Numbered from the stretch's first letter, positions 10,424-22,051 are shown. The stretch is 64,000 nt of DNA from Pseudomonas sp. C1C7 (GCF_013359595.1 NZ_JABFMP010000004.1:124001-188000); one strand, 5' to 3'. Notes: generated by a model from the sequence alone, not told the origin. Numbers and translations: made by a program.

Positions 10424-10491
10424 TGTAGGAACTGCCGAAGGCTGCGATCTTTTGATCTTGAAAAAGATCGCAGCCTGCGGCGGCTCCTGCA
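10424..10491. repeat. REP hairpin, GATCGCAGCC family
   Basis: The sequence has a perfect 13-base dyad (GGCTGCGATCTTT and its complement) inside a larger imperfect inverted repeat with TGTAGGA and GGCTCCTGCA edges. It lies between the convergent 3' ends of tldD and darP. It could also terminate transcription in both directions; that is inference. Confidence 0.75.
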
Positions 10492-10511
10492 AGCAGGGGA
10501 TGGGCGTCAGA

Positions 10512-11036
10512 TCAGCGCAGACCGCGCTGAGTCTCGTCCAGCTCACGGATGTACTTGAAGATTTTACGGCTCGAAGCAGGAGGCTTGTTGTGCGCAACCT
10601 CGTGCTGAGCCTGACGGATCAGGGAACGCAACTGCTGGCGGTCGGCGTCCGGGTATTCGGAAACGAATTTTTCCAGGACCGCGTCGTCACCGGCAATCAG
10701 GCGATCACGCCAGCGTTCCAGGTTATGGAAACGCTCGTTGTACTGGCGAGTGGAGGCATCGAGTTGATCGAGCAGGACCAGAATTGCGCTGGTGTCCTGA
10801 TCGCGCATCAGTTTGCCGATGAATTGAAGGTGCCGTTTACGCGCGATGTGCGCAACGTGCTTGGGCGCATCGGCCAGAGCCCGGCGCAAGGCGTCGGTCA
10901 AAGGCAGTTTTGCCAGCAGGTCGGGCTTGAGTGTCGTAAGGCGCTCGCCGAGGTCAACCAGAGCATGCAGCTCGCGTTTGACCTGGGATTTGCTTTTTTC
11001 TCCCGTATCGAGGGAGTCGTCGTAAGAATCAACCAT
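10512..11036 (-). CDS. darP: Ribosome biogenesis factor DarP (YjgA, DUF615)
   Basis: Cytoplasmic protein of 174 residues that associates with the 50S precursor and promotes peptidyl-transferase-centre maturation. It begins [20 protein letters not shown] and has the highly charged, helical composition of the YjgA family, with LKRELHAL-like and [15 protein letters not shown] segments. The ATG complement is at 11034-11036. It is transcribed against its neighbours tldD and pmbA, as in P. aeruginosa. A much longer reading frame in this phase runs across pmbA but is only antisense to it. Confidence 0.92.
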   Translation of the reverse strand: MVDSYDDSLDTGEKSKSQVKRELHALVDLGERLTTLKPDLLAKLPLTDALRRALADAPKHVAHIARKRHLQFIGKLMRDQDTSAILVLLDQLDASTRQYNERFHNLERWRDRLIAGDDAVLEKFVSEYPDADRQQLRSLIRQAQHEVAHNKPPASSRKIFKYIRELDETQRGLR

Positions 11037-11144
11037 GGTGGCCGTCCGCAAAGAAACGCCGCCATGATAACCAGTCGGGGGCCGCTTGTCCGGCCCGGTC
11101 GCTCGATGACCGTCACCGAAAGCAGAATTTGAGTGGAGAACAGC

Positions 11145-12491
11145 ATGAGTGCAGTTGAAAGCGTCGGCCCACAAGCGTTGCCGGCACTGCAGGAACAGGT
11201 CGAGCAGATCATCGCTGAAGCCAAGCGTCAGGGCGCCAGCGCCTGCGAGGTGGCGGTGTCCCTGGAGCAGGGGCTGTCGACGTCGGTGCGTCAGCGCGAG
11301 GTCGAAACCGTCGAGTTCAACCGCGATCAGGGCTTCGGCATCACCCTGTATGTCGGTCAGCGCAAGGGCTCGGCCAGCACCTCGGCCAGCGGTCCTGACG
11401 CCATTCGTGAAACCGTCGCCGCCGCTCTGGCCATCGCCAAACACACTTCCGAAGACGAAGCCTCGGGCCTGGCTGACGCCGCGCTGATGGCTCGGGATCT
11501 TCATGATTTCGACCTGTTCCACGCCTGGGACATCACCCCGGAACAAGCCATCGAGAAAGCCTTGCTCTGCGAAGCCGCGGCCTTCGATGCCGACGCGCGG
11601 ATCAAGAACGCCGACGGCACCACCTTGAGCACCCACCAGGGTTGCCGCGTCTACGGCAACAGCCACGGGTTCATCGGCGGTTACGCCTCGACTCGTCACA
11701 GCCTCAGCTGCGTGATGATCGCCGAGGCCGAAGGTCAGATGCAGCGCGACTACTGGTATGACGTTAACCGCATTGGCAACTTGCTGGCGGACCCGGTGAG
11801 CATTGGCCAGCGTGCTGCGCAACGGGCGGCGAGTCGCCTGGGCGCGCGTCCGGTGCCGACCTGCGAAGTACCGGTGCTGTTTTCTGCAGAACTGGCCGGT
11901 GGCTTGTTCGGCAGTTTCCTGTCGGCGATTTCCGGCGGCAGTCTTTATCGCAAGTCGTCGTTCCTCGAAGGCACCCTGGGGCAGAAGCTGTTCCCTGAGT
12001 GGCTGACTCTCGACGAGCGTCCACACCTGATGCGTGCCCTGGGCAGTGCGGCGTTCGACGGTGATGGCCTGGCCACCTACGCCAAACCGTTCGTCGAAAA
12101 TGGCGAGCTGGTGTCCTACATCCTCGGGACCTATTCCGGCCGCAAACTCGGCATGCCGAGCACCGCCAACGCCGGTGGCGTGCACAACCTGTTCGTAACT
12201 CACGGCGACGAAGACCAGGCGGCATTGATTCGCCGCATGGGCCGTGGCCTGCTGGTGACCGAGCTGATGGGGCAGGGCCTGAACATGGTCACCGGTGACT
12301 ACTCCCGCGGCGCGGCGGGGTACTGGGTCGAAAACGGCGAAATCCAGTTCGCGGTGCAGGAAGTGACCATCGCCGGCAACATGCGCGACATGTTCAAGCA
12401 GATCGTAGCGGTGGGGAATGACCTGGAGCTGCGCAGCAACATTCGCACGGGGTCGGTGCTGATCGAGCGGATGATGGTCGCCGGCAGCTAA
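11145..12491 (+). CDS. pmbA: Metalloprotease accessory protein PmbA (TldE)
   Basis: Partner of TldD in the TldD/TldE peptidase complex, 448 residues. It has the TldD/PmbA fold ([34 protein letters not shown]) but no HExxxH metal site, as expected for TldE. The C-terminus has [20 protein letters not shown] and [15 protein letters not shown]. The ATG at 11145 follows TGGAGAA; a GTG twelve bases earlier is possible but overlaps that ribosome site. Confidence 0.95.
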   Translation: MSAVESVGPQALPALQEQVEQIIAEAKRQGASACEVAVSLEQGLSTSVRQREVETVEFNRDQGFGITLYVGQRKGSASTSASGPDAIRETVAAALAIAKHTSEDEASGLADAALMARDLHDFDLFHAWDITPEQAIEKALLCEAAAFDADARIKNADGTTLSTHQGCRVYGNSHGFIGGYASTRHSLSCVMIAEAEGQMQRDYWYDVNRIGNLLADPVSIGQRAAQRAASRLGARPVPTCEVPVLFSAELAGGLFGSFLSAISGGSLYRKSSFLEGTLGQKLFPEWLTLDERPHLMRALGSAAFDGDGLATYAKPFVENGELVSYILGTYSGRKLGMPSTANAGGVHNLFVTHGDEDQAALIRRMGRGLLVTELMGQGLNMVTGDYSRGAAGYWVENGEIQFAVQEVTIAGNMRDMFKQIVAVGNDLELRSNIRTGSVLIERMMVAGS

Positions 12492-12506
12492 GCCTCCCCG
12501 CTGTAC

Positions 12507-12544
12507 AAAAAAGGCGCGCCACCCATCGGGTGGCGCGCCTTTTT
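12507..12544 (+). terminator. Rho-independent terminator after pmbA
   Basis: A perfect GC-rich stem (GGCGCGCCACCC and its complement) with a three-base loop, preceded by A-run and followed by a T-run. It lies 15 bases after the pmbA stop. The A-run on the left means it could also act on the other strand. Confidence 0.92.
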
Positions 12545-12562
12545 CATGCCCCCCCACAAAAC

Positions 12563-12587
12563 CCTGTGGGAGCGGGCTTGCTCGCGT
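12563..12587. repeat. Single REP copy, GGAGCG/CTCGCG family
   Basis: One unpaired copy (CCCTGTGGGAGCGGGCTTGC and following CTCGCG) just downstream of the pmbA terminator. No inverted partner was seen within 150 bases. Confidence 0.65.
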
Positions 12588-12668
12588 AGAGGCCATCACA
12601 ACCACCAAAAACATCTCGGATAAACCCGCTCTCGCAAAGTTCTCAGCGCGCCGCTACTCTTGTTTTGG

Positions 12669-12709
12669 TTCTCATTATCATCTAATAATAAATCTCATTA
12701 TCGAATGAG
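12669..12709 (+). promoter_or_regulatory. Fur-box-like operator upstream of fagA
   Basis: AT-rich stretch with repeated CATTATC units (TCTCATTATCATC and TCTCATTATCG). Read on the minus strand these give GATAATGAGA twice, close to the Fur consensus built from GATAAT repeats. The site lies just upstream of the fagA start at 12718. In P. aeruginosa the fagA-fumC-orfX-sodA operon is known to be Fur-repressed; finding the same DNA motif here supports that control. Confidence 0.8.
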
Positions 12710-12717
12710 CCCGGATC

Positions 12718-13105
12718 ATGAGTTCTGCCTTGCACGAGCAGCCCTACCTCGAAAACTGGCGCTGGATGAGTCGCCAGATCCGTTGCGCGATGGATCCCGA
12801 CGAACCCCGCCTGATCGAACACTACCTGGCCGAAGGCCGGTATCTGGCGTGTTGCACGGCCACTTCTGCCTGGACCGTCGCTGAAACCTCTTTCCGCTTG
12901 CTGCTCGACACCGCCGCCGATGTGGCGCTGCCCTGGCACTGGCGCACCTACTGCCTGGATCAGGCCTGGCGTCCGCTGCGCGAGCTGGAGCGCCTCTCCC
13001 TCTGCAAGTGCCGGCTCAAACGCTGGCAGAGCTACACCTGGCAACTGGCGACCTGCGAGTTGCAACCCTCCATCCCTCTTATCGAACTGGTGCAAGGATT
13101 TACAG

Positions 13106-13125
<20 letters not shown>
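12718..13125 (+). CDS. fagA: FagA (Fur-associated gene A) protein
   Basis: Small protein of 135 residues, rich in Trp, Cys and Arg, of unknown biochemical role. Recognised by its position as first gene of the fagA-fumC-orfX-sodA cluster and by its start MSSALHEQPYLENWRWMSRQ. It may help adapt metabolism to iron starvation, when the iron enzymes FumA and FeSOD are replaced by FumC and MnSOD. Its last 20 bases overlap fumC in another phase, suggesting translational coupling. Confidence 0.85.
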
Positions 13126-14482
<1,357 letters not shown>

Positions 14483-14510
14483 CACACCGCTGCCGCTTTG
14501 GAGGTACACC

Positions 14511-14939
14511 ATGGAGCACTGGAAACGCACGATCGAAAGAGCCAATCGTTTTTTCATGCAAGGTGAACTGGTCGATGCCCGCGAGGCTTACTTGCAGGCA
14601 CTGGCTCTGGCTCAGGTGCTGTTCGAGCGCTGGGCGAATGCCGACGAAGCGGTGGCGGCCTGCGTGATTTCCCATCACAACCTGGCGGATCTGCATTTGC
14701 GCCTGAACCAGCCGGAGGAGAGCGCCGAATACCTGTGCGCCATCCACCAACGGCTTTTGCAGGCCATGCAGGACCCGCGGCTGCCGCAAGCCTTGCGCGA
14801 AGCCGCGTTGCGTCAGAGCAGCAAGACCTATGTCGAGCTGCTGAGTTTCATCAGCGAACACGGCGAATACCCGCGCACCCATCGCTTGCTGCACGTCGAT
14901 GCCGCTGCGCCTGCGCCTCACCATCATGGAGTTCATTGA
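14511..14939 (+). CDS. OrfX-type conserved protein between fumC and sodA
   Basis: Product of 142 residues beginning [20 protein letters not shown]. It is alpha-helical with a tetratricopeptide-like feel ([40 protein letters not shown]) and a His-rich C-terminus (APHHHGVH). In P. aeruginosa the same position holds orfX/PA4469, whose function is not established. The ATG follows GGAGG at a good distance. Only two bases separate it from sodA, so it is in the same operon. A metal-delivery role for the His tail is speculation. Confidence 0.85.
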   Translation: MEHWKRTIERANRFFMQGELVDAREAYLQALALAQVLFERWANADEAVAACVISHHNLADLHLRLNQPEESAEYLCAIHQRLLQAMQDPRLPQALREAALRQSSKTYVELLSFISEHGEYPRTHRLLHVDAAAPAPHHHGVH

Positions 14940-14940
14940 A

Positions 14941-15552
14941 ATGGCTTTTACCTTGCCCGCCTTGCCGTACGCCTACGACGCCCTGGAACCGCACATCGAT
15001 GCGCAGACCATGGAGATTCACTACACCAAGCATCACCAGACCTACATCAACAACCTGAACGCCGCCGTCGAAGGCACCGAGTTCGCCGAATGGCCGGTGG
15101 AGAAGCTGGTCGCCGCGGTGCAGCAACTGCCGGAGAAGCTGCGTGCAGCGGTGATCAACCAGGGCGGCGGTCACGCCAACCATTCGCTGTTCTGGGAAGT
15201 CATGGCGCCCCACGGCGGCGGCAAGCCGGAAGGCGCTCTGGCCAAGGCCATCGACGAGCAACTGGGCGGTCTGGACAGCTTCAAGGAAGCTTTCACCAAA
15301 GCGGCGCTGACCCGTTTCGGCAGCGGCTGGGCATGGCTCAGCGTCACACCGCAGAAGACTCTGGTGGTGGAGAGCAGCGGTAACCAGGACAGCCCGTTGA
15401 TGAACGGCAACACGCCGATTCTCGGTCTGGATGTCTGGGAGCACGCCTATTACCTGCGATATCAGAACCGTCGCCCGGAATACATCAGCGCGTTTTACAA
15501 CGTGATCAATTGGCCCGAAGTCGCTGCGCGCTATCAGGCTGCTTTGAATTAA
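14941..15552 (+). CDS. sodA: Manganese superoxide dismutase
   Basis: Converts superoxide to oxygen and hydrogen peroxide in the cytoplasm. The 203-residue protein has the Fe/Mn-SOD ligands: His in [11 protein letters not shown], His in [10 protein letters not shown], and Asp/His in the signature DVWEHAYY. The Mn form is inferred from the operon with fumC behind a Fur-like box, as in P. aeruginosa sodM; the motif [15 protein letters not shown] is common to both metal types. ATG at 14941 directly follows the upstream stop. Confidence 0.95.
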   Translation: MAFTLPALPYAYDALEPHIDAQTMEIHYTKHHQTYINNLNAAVEGTEFAEWPVEKLVAAVQQLPEKLRAAVINQGGGHANHSLFWEVMAPHGGGKPEGALAKAIDEQLGGLDSFKEAFTKAALTRFGSGWAWLSVTPQKTLVVESSGNQDSPLMNGNTPILGLDVWEHAYYLRYQNRRPEYISAFYNVINWPEVAARYQAALN

Positions 15553-15581
15553 GTCCACCCGCACACAATCCAAGGCTGAAT

Positions 15582-16475
15582 ATGGGCACTGAAACACTGG
15601 CGATCGGAAGTGGACGAATGTTTCGTTACGCGTTTGGATCGCTGTTAGTGCTGGCGGGCATGAGCTTGCTGGTGGCGCACGGGCTGGAGTGGATGAATCT
15701 GGAGCCGAGGTTGTCGAGGGCGCTGCAGGGCGGTGCAATCTGCGCCCTCGGCACCGCGCTCGGGGCTGTGCCGGTACTGGTGATCCGGCGCATGCCCCAG
15801 GCGCTCAGCGATACGTTGTTGGGATTTGGTGCCGGCGTGATGCTGGCGGCAACCGCGTTTTCGCTGATCGTGCCCGGCATTGCCGCGGCGGAAAAACTCG
15901 GCATGACCCCGTGGGGCGCCAGTAGCCTGATCTGTTTCGGCATCATGCTCGGTGCGTTCGGCCTGTTCTTGGTCGATCGCAAGGTGTCCGGCGCATCCCC
16001 GGAAGAGCTCATCGGCACCCTTGAGCGGCCGGTCATCCCGCCACGGATCTGGCTGTTCGTGTTCGCGATCATTGCCCATAACATTCCCGAAGGCATGGCA
16101 GTGGGCGTGTCCGCCGGTGGCGGCATGCCGGACGCCGACAGTCTGGCCATGGGCATTGCCCTGCAGGATGTGCCAGAGGGGCTGGTGATTGCTTTGGTAT
16201 TGGCCGGGGCAGGGATGTCGCGGTTCAAGGCGTTCCTGATCGGTGCGGCGTCAGGTCTGGTCGAGCCGGTGTTCGCGCTGCTGTGCGCGTGGCTGGTGAG
16301 CCTGGCTGAATTGCTGTTGCCATTGGGCCTGGCATTGGCGGCGGGAGCGATGTTGCTGGTGGTGACTCACGAGGTCATCCCGGAGTCGCGTCGCAATGGT
16401 CACGACAAGCTGGCCAGCCTTGGAGTGTTGATCGGCTTTTGCCTGATGATGGTGATGGATACGGCGTTGGGCTGA
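15582..16475 (+). CDS. ZIP family metal (zinc/divalent cation) transporter
   Basis: Integral membrane protein of 297 residues with about eight hydrophobic segments. The ZIP metal-transport motifs are in TM4 and TM5: HNIPEGMAVGVSAGGG and DVPEGLVIALVLAG. It probably imports Zn, Mn or Fe. The ATG at 15582 has AAGG six bases upstream. It follows sodA by 29 bases and may be read through from the iron-responsive operon, which would make sense if it feeds Mn to SodA; that link is inference. PAO1 has a ZIP gene (PA4467) in the same place. Confidence 0.9.
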   Translation: MGTETLAIGSGRMFRYAFGSLLVLAGMSLLVAHGLEWMNLEPRLSRALQGGAICALGTALGAVPVLVIRRMPQALSDTLLGFGAGVMLAATAFSLIVPGIAAAEKLGMTPWGASSLICFGIMLGAFGLFLVDRKVSGASPEELIGTLERPVIPPRIWLFVFAIIAHNIPEGMAVGVSAGGGMPDADSLAMGIALQDVPEGLVIALVLAGAGMSRFKAFLIGAASGLVEPVFALLCAWLVSLAELLLPLGLALAAGAMLLVVTHEVIPESRRNGHDKLASLGVLIGFCLMMVMDTALG

Positions 16476-16481
16476 CACGCA

Positions 16482-16516
16482 CCCTGTAGCAGCTGGCGAA
16501 GCCTGCTGCTACAGGG
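16482..16516. repeat. Inverted repeat (REP-like) between ZIP gene and ptsO
   Basis: Perfect 12-base arms (CCCTGTAGCAGC at 16482-16493, complement at 16505-16516) around an 11-base loop. It lies between convergent genes and may also act as a bidirectional stop, although T-runs are absent. Confidence 0.7.
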
Positions 16517-16525
16517 GCTGCGGTG

Positions 16526-16801
16526 TTATTCGCCTTCGTCGAAGTAATTGTTGATCAAGGCCACCAGCGCATCCATCGCTTCCTGTTCCTGCGCGCCTTC
16601 CGTGCTCAGATGGATCATGGTTCCCTTGCCGGCGGCGAGCATCATCATGGCCATGATGCTTTTGCCGTCCACGGTAGATTCCGGCGTGCGGCCGACCCTG
16701 ATGGTGCAATCCTTGAATTGGCCGGCGATCCCGACGAATTTTGCAGATGCCCGGGCATGCAGACCCAGTTTATTGATGATTTCGATTTCCCGAGCAGGCA
16801 T
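16526..16801 (-). CDS. ptsO: Nitrogen-PTS phosphocarrier protein NPr (HPr family)
   Basis: Phosphocarrier of 91 residues passing phosphate from EI-Ntr (PtsP) to EIIA-Ntr (PtsN). The active histidine is in NKLGLHARASAKF, the regulatory serine region in DGKSIMAMMMLAAGKG. It is the last gene of rpoN-hpf-ptsN-rapZ-ptsO, 15 bases after rapZ. The acidic end (NYFDEGE) is typical of NPr. Confidence 0.94.
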   Translation of the reverse strand: MPAREIEIINKLGLHARASAKFVGIAGQFKDCTIRVGRTPESTVDGKSIMAMMMLAAGKGTMIHLSTEGAQEQEAMDALVALINNYFDEGE

Positions 16802-16816
16802 CGCGATGTGAATCCT

Positions 16817-17674
16817 TTAGCTGAGGTCGCGGTGGCGGACCTGGACGTTCTTCAGGGATTGCTGCAGGGTCTTGGCCAGCCGCTCGGTCAGATAGACGGA
16901 GCGGTGATGCCCGCCGGTGCAGCCGATGGCAATGGTGACATAGGCGCGGTTACTGGCAGCAAAGCGGGGCAACCATTTGAGCAAATAAGTGGAGATGTCC
17001 TGAAACATCTCTTCAACATCCGGCTGTGCCGCCAGGTACTCGGCAACCGGTAAATCGAGACCGGACTGCGCGCGCAACTCCGGCTTCCAGTAAGGATTGG
17101 GCAGGCAGCGCACATCGAACACCAGATCGGCGTCCACCGGCATGCCGCGCTTGAAGCCGAAAGATTCCACCAGGAACGCTGTGCCGGGTTCCGGCTGGTT
17201 CAGCAGGCGCAGCTTGATCGAATCGCGCAGCTGATACAGGTTCAGGTTGGTGGTATCGAGTTTCAGATCCGCCAGGTCGGCAATCGGGTCCAGCAGGATC
17301 TTTTCGTCGGTGATCGCTTCTGCGAGCGAGCGGTCGGCATTGCTCAGCGGGTGGCGGCGACGGGTTTCCGAGAAGCGCTTGAGCAGGGTCTCGTCGTCGG
17401 CATCCAGGTACAGGACATCGCACTGGATGTGCCGGCTGCGGACTTCTTCCAACAGCTCCGGGAAGCGCGACAAATGACTGGGCAGGTTGCGGGCGTCGAT
17501 GGACACCGCCACCATCGGTTGCGGCAGTTCGGTATGGATCAGCGCGCGTTCGGCCAGTTCTGGCAGCAGGCCGGCGGGCAGGTTGTCGATGCAGTAGTAG
17601 CCGTTGTCCTCAAGTACATCGAGGGCGGTACTTTTACCTGAGCCGGAGCGGCCGCTGACGATGATCAAGCGCAT
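16817..17674 (-). CDS. rapZ: RNase adapter protein RapZ (nucleotide-binding)
   Basis: 285 residues with an N-terminal P-loop [16 protein letters not shown] and the C-terminal DUF residues [13 protein letters not shown] that form the RNA/metabolite-binding half. In E. coli RapZ guides RNase E to the GlmZ small RNA and so tunes glucosamine-6-phosphate synthesis. GlmZ partners in Pseudomonas are not evident here. Two bases separate it from ptsN. Confidence 0.94.
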   Translation of the reverse strand: MRLIIVSGRSGSGKSTALDVLEDNGYYCIDNLPAGLLPELAERALIHTELPQPMVAVSIDARNLPSHLSRFPELLEEVRSRHIQCDVLYLDADDETLLKRFSETRRRHPLSNADRSLAEAITDEKILLDPIADLADLKLDTTNLNLYQLRDSIKLRLLNQPEPGTAFLVESFGFKRGMPVDADLVFDVRCLPNPYWKPELRAQSGLDLPVAEYLAAQPDVEEMFQDISTYLLKWLPRFAASNRAYVTIAIGCTGGHHRSVYLTERLAKTLQQSLKNVQVRHRDLS

Positions 17675-17676
17675 GG

Positions 17677-18141
17677 TTACGGCCTGTTTTGCTCGTCCAG
17701 GACAACCTGATACAAGGCTTCATTGCTCGGGGCGCTGCGCAGTTTGTCGCGCACATCCTTGCGGTCGAGCATGCTGGCGATCTGGCGCAACAGCTCCAGA
17801 TGGGCGTCGGTGGCAGCTTCCGGGACCAGCAGGACAAACAGCAGGTCGACCGGGGCGCCATCGATCGCGTCGAAATCGATAGGGGCATCCAGGTGCATCA
17901 AGGCACTGATGGGCGAGGTGCAACCCTTGAGACGGCAATGAGGAATGGCGATGCCGTTGCCAAAACCCGTAGAGCCGAGTTTTTCACGGGCAATCAATGC
18001 CTCGAAGACAGCTTGCATCTCCAGATCCGGAAAACTGCGGTGGATAAGGTTGGCAATTTGTTCGAGGGCTTTCTTTTTACTGCCTCCCGGCACGTTCACC
18101 AGGGAACGGCCGGGGGTCAGGATACTTTCAAGTCGGATCAT
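17677..18141 (-). CDS. ptsN: Nitrogen PTS EIIA component PtsN
   Basis: 154-residue EIIA domain with the phosphorylated histidine in [12 protein letters not shown]. Receives phosphate from NPr and regulates potassium transport, carbon-nitrogen balance and polymer storage, rather than moving sugars. The sequence around [16 protein letters not shown] is the PTS EIIA type-2 signature. Gene order hpf-ptsN-rapZ is the standard rpoN-locus layout. Confidence 0.95.
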   Translation of the reverse strand: MIRLESILTPGRSLVNVPGGSKKKALEQIANLIHRSFPDLEMQAVFEALIAREKLGSTGFGNGIAIPHCRLKGCTSPISALMHLDAPIDFDAIDGAPVDLLFVLLVPEAATDAHLELLRQIASMLDRKDVRDKLRSAPSNEALYQVVLDEQNRP

Positions 18142-18153
18142 GGGTAGGGAGTG

Positions 18154-18462
18154 TTAACGACCGGTAGCGCCTTGAAGCAGGCTCTGGGTCTTTTCCTTAT
18201 GCTTTTTGAGTTGTTTGTCCAGCTTGTCGGTCAGTGCGTCGATCGCCGCGTACATGTCGGTATGTTCCGCGTTGGCGACCACTTCATTGCCGGGAATATG
18301 CAGGGTGGCTTCGATTTTCTGCTTCAGCTTTTCGACGGTCATCGTGACCTGCACGTTGGTGATCTTGTCGAAATGTCGCTCCAATCGTTCGAGTTTTTCG
18401 CCGATGTAGGTGCGAAGAGGTTCGGTCACTTCCAATTGGTGTCCACTGATGTTGACTTGCAT
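18154..18462 (-). CDS. hpf: Ribosome hibernation promoting factor HPF
   Basis: Short-form HPF/YhbH of 102 residues that binds the 30S decoding region in stationary phase and drives 70S inactivation. It begins MQVNISGHQLEVTEPLR, with VTMTVEKLKQKIEATLHIPG and DMYAAIDALTDKLDKQLKKHK family stretches. ATG complement is 18460-18462; an upstream ATG nine codons earlier is not supported by family starts. It follows rpoN by 75 bases. Confidence 0.95.
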   Translation of the reverse strand: MQVNISGHQLEVTEPLRTYIGEKLERLERHFDKITNVQVTMTVEKLKQKIEATLHIPGNEVVANAEHTDMYAAIDALTDKLDKQLKKHKEKTQSLLQGATGR

Positions 18463-18537
18463 ACAGCTTCTCCTTCGTTGCCAGTGCATAAAGCGGCAGG
18501 CACTGATTACCTGCCACTGGAACGCTGTGGCGTGGCC

Positions 18538-20031
18538 CTACATCAACCGCTTGCGTTCGCTCGAAGGCGCGATCCCGAGGGATTCGCGGTACTTGGCGAC
18601 GGTGCGGCGAGCCACCTGAATGCCTTGTGCCTCCAGTAAACCAGCGATCTTGCTGTCACTCAACGGCTTTTTCTGATTTTCAGCGGCAACCAGTTTTTTG
18701 ATGATCGCGCGGATCGCCGTGGACGAGCATTCTCCGCCTTCAGAGGTGCTGACGTGGCTGGAGAAAAAGTATTTCAGCTCGTAGATGCCCCGAGGGGTAT
18801 GCATGAATTTCTGGGTGGTCACCCGGGAGATCGTCGACTCGTGCATGCCCACCGCTTCGGCGATGTCGTGCAGGACCAGCGGCTTCATGGCCTCGTCGCC
18901 GTACTCCAGGAAGCCGCGTTGATGCTCGACGATCTGGGTGGCCACTTTCATCAGGGTTTCGTTGCGGCTCTGCAGGCTCTTGATGAACCATCGGGCTTCC
19001 TGCAACTGATTGCGCATGAAGGTGTTGTCGGCGCTGGTATCGGCGCGGCGCACGAAACCGGCGTACTGGGCGTTGACCCGCAGCCGAGGCACCGATTCCT
19101 GATTGAGTTCCACCAGCCAGCGCTCGTTGTCCTTGCGCACGATCACGTCGGGCACGACGTATTCGGCTTCGGTGGACTCGATCTGCGAGCCCGGACGCGG
19201 GTTGAGGCTCTGGACCAGTTCGATCACCTGGCGCAGCTCGTCTTCCTTTAGCTTCATGCGGCGCATCAGCTGGCTGTAGTCGCGGCTGCCGAGCAGGTCG
19301 ATGAAGTCGGTGACCAGGCGCTTGGCTTCGGTCAGCCATGGGGTCTTGGCGGGCAGCTGGCGCAGTTGCAGCAGCAGGCACTCGCCCAGGTTGCGGGCGC
19401 CGATGCCGGCGGGTTCGAATTGCTGGATGCGATGCAGGACGGCTTCGATCTCGTCCAGCTCGATGTCGAGCTCCGGGTCGAAGGCTTCGTGGATTTCTTC
19501 GAGGGTTTCGTCGAGGTAGCCCTGATTGTTGATGCAGTCGATCAGGGTCACGGCGATCAGGCGGTCGGTGTCGGACATCGGCGCCAGGTTCAATTGCCAC
19601 AGCAGATGGCTTTGCAGGCTTTCGCCGGCCGACGTGCGGGTGGTGAAGTCCCATTCGTCGTCATCGTTGCTGGGCAGGCTGCTGGCGCTGGTCTGGTAGA
19701 CATCTTCCCAGGCGGTGTCGACGGGCAGTTCGTTGGGAATGCGTTCGTTCCAGTCGCCTTCATCGAGGTTGTCGACGGTTGGCGCGCTTTCCTGGTAGGA
19801 AGGTTCCTGGATTTCCGTGTTTGGCTTCTGTTCGACGTTGTCGGCCATCGGATCGGAGTTGTCGAAGTCGTCGCCTTCTTCCTGGCGTTCGAGCATCGGA
19901 TTGGACTCCAGGGCCTCCTGGATTTCCTGTTGCAGGTCCAGGGTCGACAATTGGAGCAGGCGGATGGCCTGTTGCAGCTGCGGTGTCATCGTCAGCTGCT
20001 GGCCCATTCTCAAGACTAGCGATGGTTTCAT
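18538..20031 (-). CDS. rpoN: RNA polymerase sigma-54 factor RpoN
   Basis: 497 residues. Region I is Gln-rich at the N-terminus ([27 protein letters not shown] begins it), region II is acidic, and region III carries the DNA-binding helix-turn-helix and the RpoN box [10 protein letters not shown] near the end. Directs transcription from -24/-12 promoters with enhancer-binding activators, controlling nitrogen use, motility and more. It is 178 bases after lptB, a gap large enough for its own promoter. Confidence 0.98.
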   Translation of the reverse strand: MKPSLVLRMGQQLTMTPQLQQAIRLLQLSTLDLQQEIQEALESNPMLERQEEGDDFDNSDPMADNVEQKPNTEIQEPSYQESAPTVDNLDEGDWNERIPNELPVDTAWEDVYQTSASSLPSNDDDEWDFTTRTSAGESLQSHLLWQLNLAPMSDTDRLIAVTLIDCINNQGYLDETLEEIHEAFDPELDIELDEIEAVLHRIQQFEPAGIGARNLGECLLLQLRQLPAKTPWLTEAKRLVTDFIDLLGSRDYSQLMRRMKLKEDELRQVIELVQSLNPRPGSQIESTEAEYVVPDVIVRKDNERWLVELNQESVPRLRVNAQYAGFVRRADTSADNTFMRNQLQEARWFIKSLQSRNETLMKVATQIVEHQRGFLEYGDEAMKPLVLHDIAEAVGMHESTISRVTTQKFMHTPRGIYELKYFFSSHVSTSEGGECSSTAIRAIIKKLVAAENQKKPLSDSKIAGLLEAQGIQVARRTVAKYRESLGIAPSSERKRLM

Positions 20032-20209
20032 GGCAGGGGCTTAACACCTTATTCCGGCGCACATGCGCCATCCACTACAGGGCGCCGGAGCGCCAAACAT
20101 AAGCAAATTATATGCCTGATATTGCAGTGTTTGCCTAGAGCGCTGTAACAATAAAAAAGTGTTGATTTTTATCGCGACAAACGCTCTTTCGGCCAGCCTC
20201 GCACAGTGC

Positions 20210-20935
20210 TCAGAGGCGGAACTCGTGGCCCAGATACACTTCCTTGACCAGGTCATTGGCCAGGATCGTCTCGGAGTCGCCTTCTGCGATCAGCTGCCCA
20301 TCATTGACGATATAGGCGGTTTCGCAGATGTCCAGCGTCTCGCGGACGTTGTGGTCGGTGATCAGCACACCAATGCCCTTGGCCTTGAGGTGGTGGATGA
20401 TCTGCTTGATGTCGCCGACCGAGATCGGGTCCACGCCGGCGAAGGGTTCGTCGAGCAGGATGAACTTGGGGTTGGTGGCCAGTGCACGGGCGATTTCCAC
20501 GCGACGGCGCTCACCGCCGGACAGGCTCATGCCGAGGTTGTCGCGGATGTGGCTGATGTGGAATTCCTGCAGCAGGCTTTCCAGTTCGCGACGACGGCCA
20601 GCCTTGTCGAGCTCCTTGCGGGTCTCGAGGATCGCCATGATGTTGTCGGCCACCGAGAGCTTGCGGAAGATCGAGGCTTCCTGCGGCAGGTAGCCGATAC
20701 CGGCTTTGGCGCGACCGTGCATCGGCTGGTGGCTGACGTCCAGGTCGTCGATCAGCACGCGGCCCTGATCGGCTCTGACCAGGCCGACAATCATGTAGAA
20801 GCAGGTGGTCTTGCCAGCACCGTTAGGGCCGAGCAGGCCGACGATCTGACCGCTGTCGATGGACAGGCTGACGTCACGCACGACCTGGCGGCTCTTGTAG
20901 CTCTTGGCCAGATGCTGAGCTTTCAGAGTTGCCAT
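20210..20935 (-). CDS. lptB: LPS export ABC transporter ATP-binding protein LptB
   Basis: Cytoplasmic ATPase of the LptB2FGC complex that extracts LPS from the inner membrane. 241 residues with Walker [10 protein letters not shown], signature [16 protein letters not shown], and Walker [15 protein letters not shown]. It starts directly after the lptA stop. LptF and LptG are not in this window. Confidence 0.97.
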   Translation of the reverse strand: MATLKAQHLAKSYKSRQVVRDVSLSIDSGQIVGLLGPNGAGKTTCFYMIVGLVRADQGRVLIDDLDVSHQPMHGRAKAGIGYLPQEASIFRKLSVADNIMAILETRKELDKAGRRRELESLLQEFHISHIRDNLGMSLSGGERRRVEIARALATNPKFILLDEPFAGVDPISVGDIKQIIHHLKAKGIGVLITDHNVRETLDICETAYIVNDGQLIAEGDSETILANDLVKEVYLGHEFRL

Positions 20936-21484
20936 TTACTGGGCCTTTTGCTCGTCGGTTTTCTTTTTCGGCTGGATCACCATGTCGATGCGTGGACGCG
21001 ACTCGGTGACGTTGCTGCCGGTGGCGCGACCGGCGCTGGCCAGCTTCTTGACGGTGTCGTAGACGATTTTCTCGCCCTGGGTGGTGTTGTTGTCCTTGTC
21101 GATCACTTTGGCGCGATCGATCAGCACCACGCGGTTCTGCTGGGCGTGGTACTGGATGGTCACACCCCAGCCCTGCACCGGCTTGGGATCGCCCGCGGTC
21201 TGCAGTTGTTCGAAGTAGGCCAGGTTGCCCACCGAGGTCACCACGTCGATGTCGCCATTGGGCGCGCGGGTCATGGTCACTTTATTGCCGGTCACCTTCA
21301 TCGAGCCCTGGGTGATGATCACGTCGCCGGTGTAGGTGGCAATGCCGTTCTTGTCGTCCAGCTGGGCATCGTCGGCCTGGATACGGATTGGCTGCTGCTG
21401 ATCGTTCGGCAGAGCCCAGGCGCTCACGCTTCCCAGTGCTGCGCTCAGTCCGAGCAAAATAGGGAGAGTTTTAACGAGCCTCAT
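20936..21484 (-). CDS. lptA: LPS transport periplasmic protein LptA (LptH)
   Basis: Periplasmic bridge protein of 182 residues with a cleavable signal (LPILLGLSAALGSVSAWA) and an OstA-type beta-jellyroll (PIRIQADDAQLDDKNGIATYTGDVIITQGSMKV). Oligomers pass LPS from LptC to LptD. The 3'-adjacent lptB begins without a gap, and its own start overlaps the end of lptC by 14 bases. Pseudomonas workers often call this protein LptH. Confidence 0.95.
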   Translation of the reverse strand: MRLVKTLPILLGLSAALGSVSAWALPNDQQQPIRIQADDAQLDDKNGIATYTGDVIITQGSMKVTGNKVTMTRAPNGDIDVVTSVGNLAYFEQLQTAGDPKPVQGWGVTIQYHAQQNRVVLIDRAKVIDKDNNTTQGEKIVYDTVKKLASAGRATGSNVTESRPRIDMVIQPKKKTDEQKAQ

Positions 21485-22043
21485 ACTGTCCTCTTACGTT
21501 CGATAGCAGGTGAATCCTGCTTTCCTTCAAATACGCTTTCATTCCTACGCCAGTCGATACGCCGCCAGCGCCGTCGATTCTAACGGGTTGCTGGGTCTGC
21601 GCATATTGCTCCTGAGGGAACACTGTCATGCGAGTGGAAGTGATCAGCACATCACGGTTCTTTTCATCGGTGCGCTTGACGCGCACGTTGTCGATCAGTT
21701 CGACCTCGGTGCCACCCGGGTTCACTTCGCCGCGCTCGCTGGTCACGTGCCACGGGAACTCGGTGCCGCGGTACATGTTCAGGTCAGGCTTGGTGACCAG
21801 GGTGACGTCGGTGGCCTTGACGTGTTCGGCCTTGTCGGACGTCATTTCGTACTGCACCTTGCCGTCTTCGAGGTACTGCAGGGTGTGAGTGTTGGTCGCG
21901 TACCAGTCGATCGGGCTTTCGGTGGTCTTGGCCGGCGGCTTGTCGAGGAAGCGTTCCGGGCTGATGTTCCAGTAACCGACCGCGACCAGAATCGCGGCGA
22001 TAAAGGTGAGCAGCACGGCATTGCGAAGTTTTTTGCTAAACAT
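21471..22043 (-). CDS. lptC: LPS export ABC transporter periplasmic protein LptC
   Basis: 190 residues, with one N-terminal membrane helix (NAVLLTFIAAILVAVGYWN) and a periplasmic jellyroll that receives LPS from LptFG. The ATG at 22043 gives the family-like start MFSKKLRN. A GTG at 22055 overlapping the kdsC stop would add MSLT and cannot be excluded, but lacks a ribosome site. Confidence 0.93.
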   Translation of the reverse strand: MFSKKLRNAVLLTFIAAILVAVGYWNISPERFLDKPPAKTTESPIDWYATNTHTLQYLEDGKVQYEMTSDKAEHVKATDVTLVTKPDLNMYRGTEFPWHVTSERGEVNPGGTEVELIDNVRVKRTDEKNRDVLITSTRMTVFPQEQYAQTQQPVRIDGAGGVSTGVGMKAYLKESRIHLLSNVRGQYEAR

Positions 22044-22051
22044 GGTCAGGC

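Noticed and set aside
10512..12614. 700-codon minus-strand frame through darP and pmbA
   Set aside because: Only the last 174 codons match DarP; the upstream part is antisense to pmbA, so the start is at 11036.
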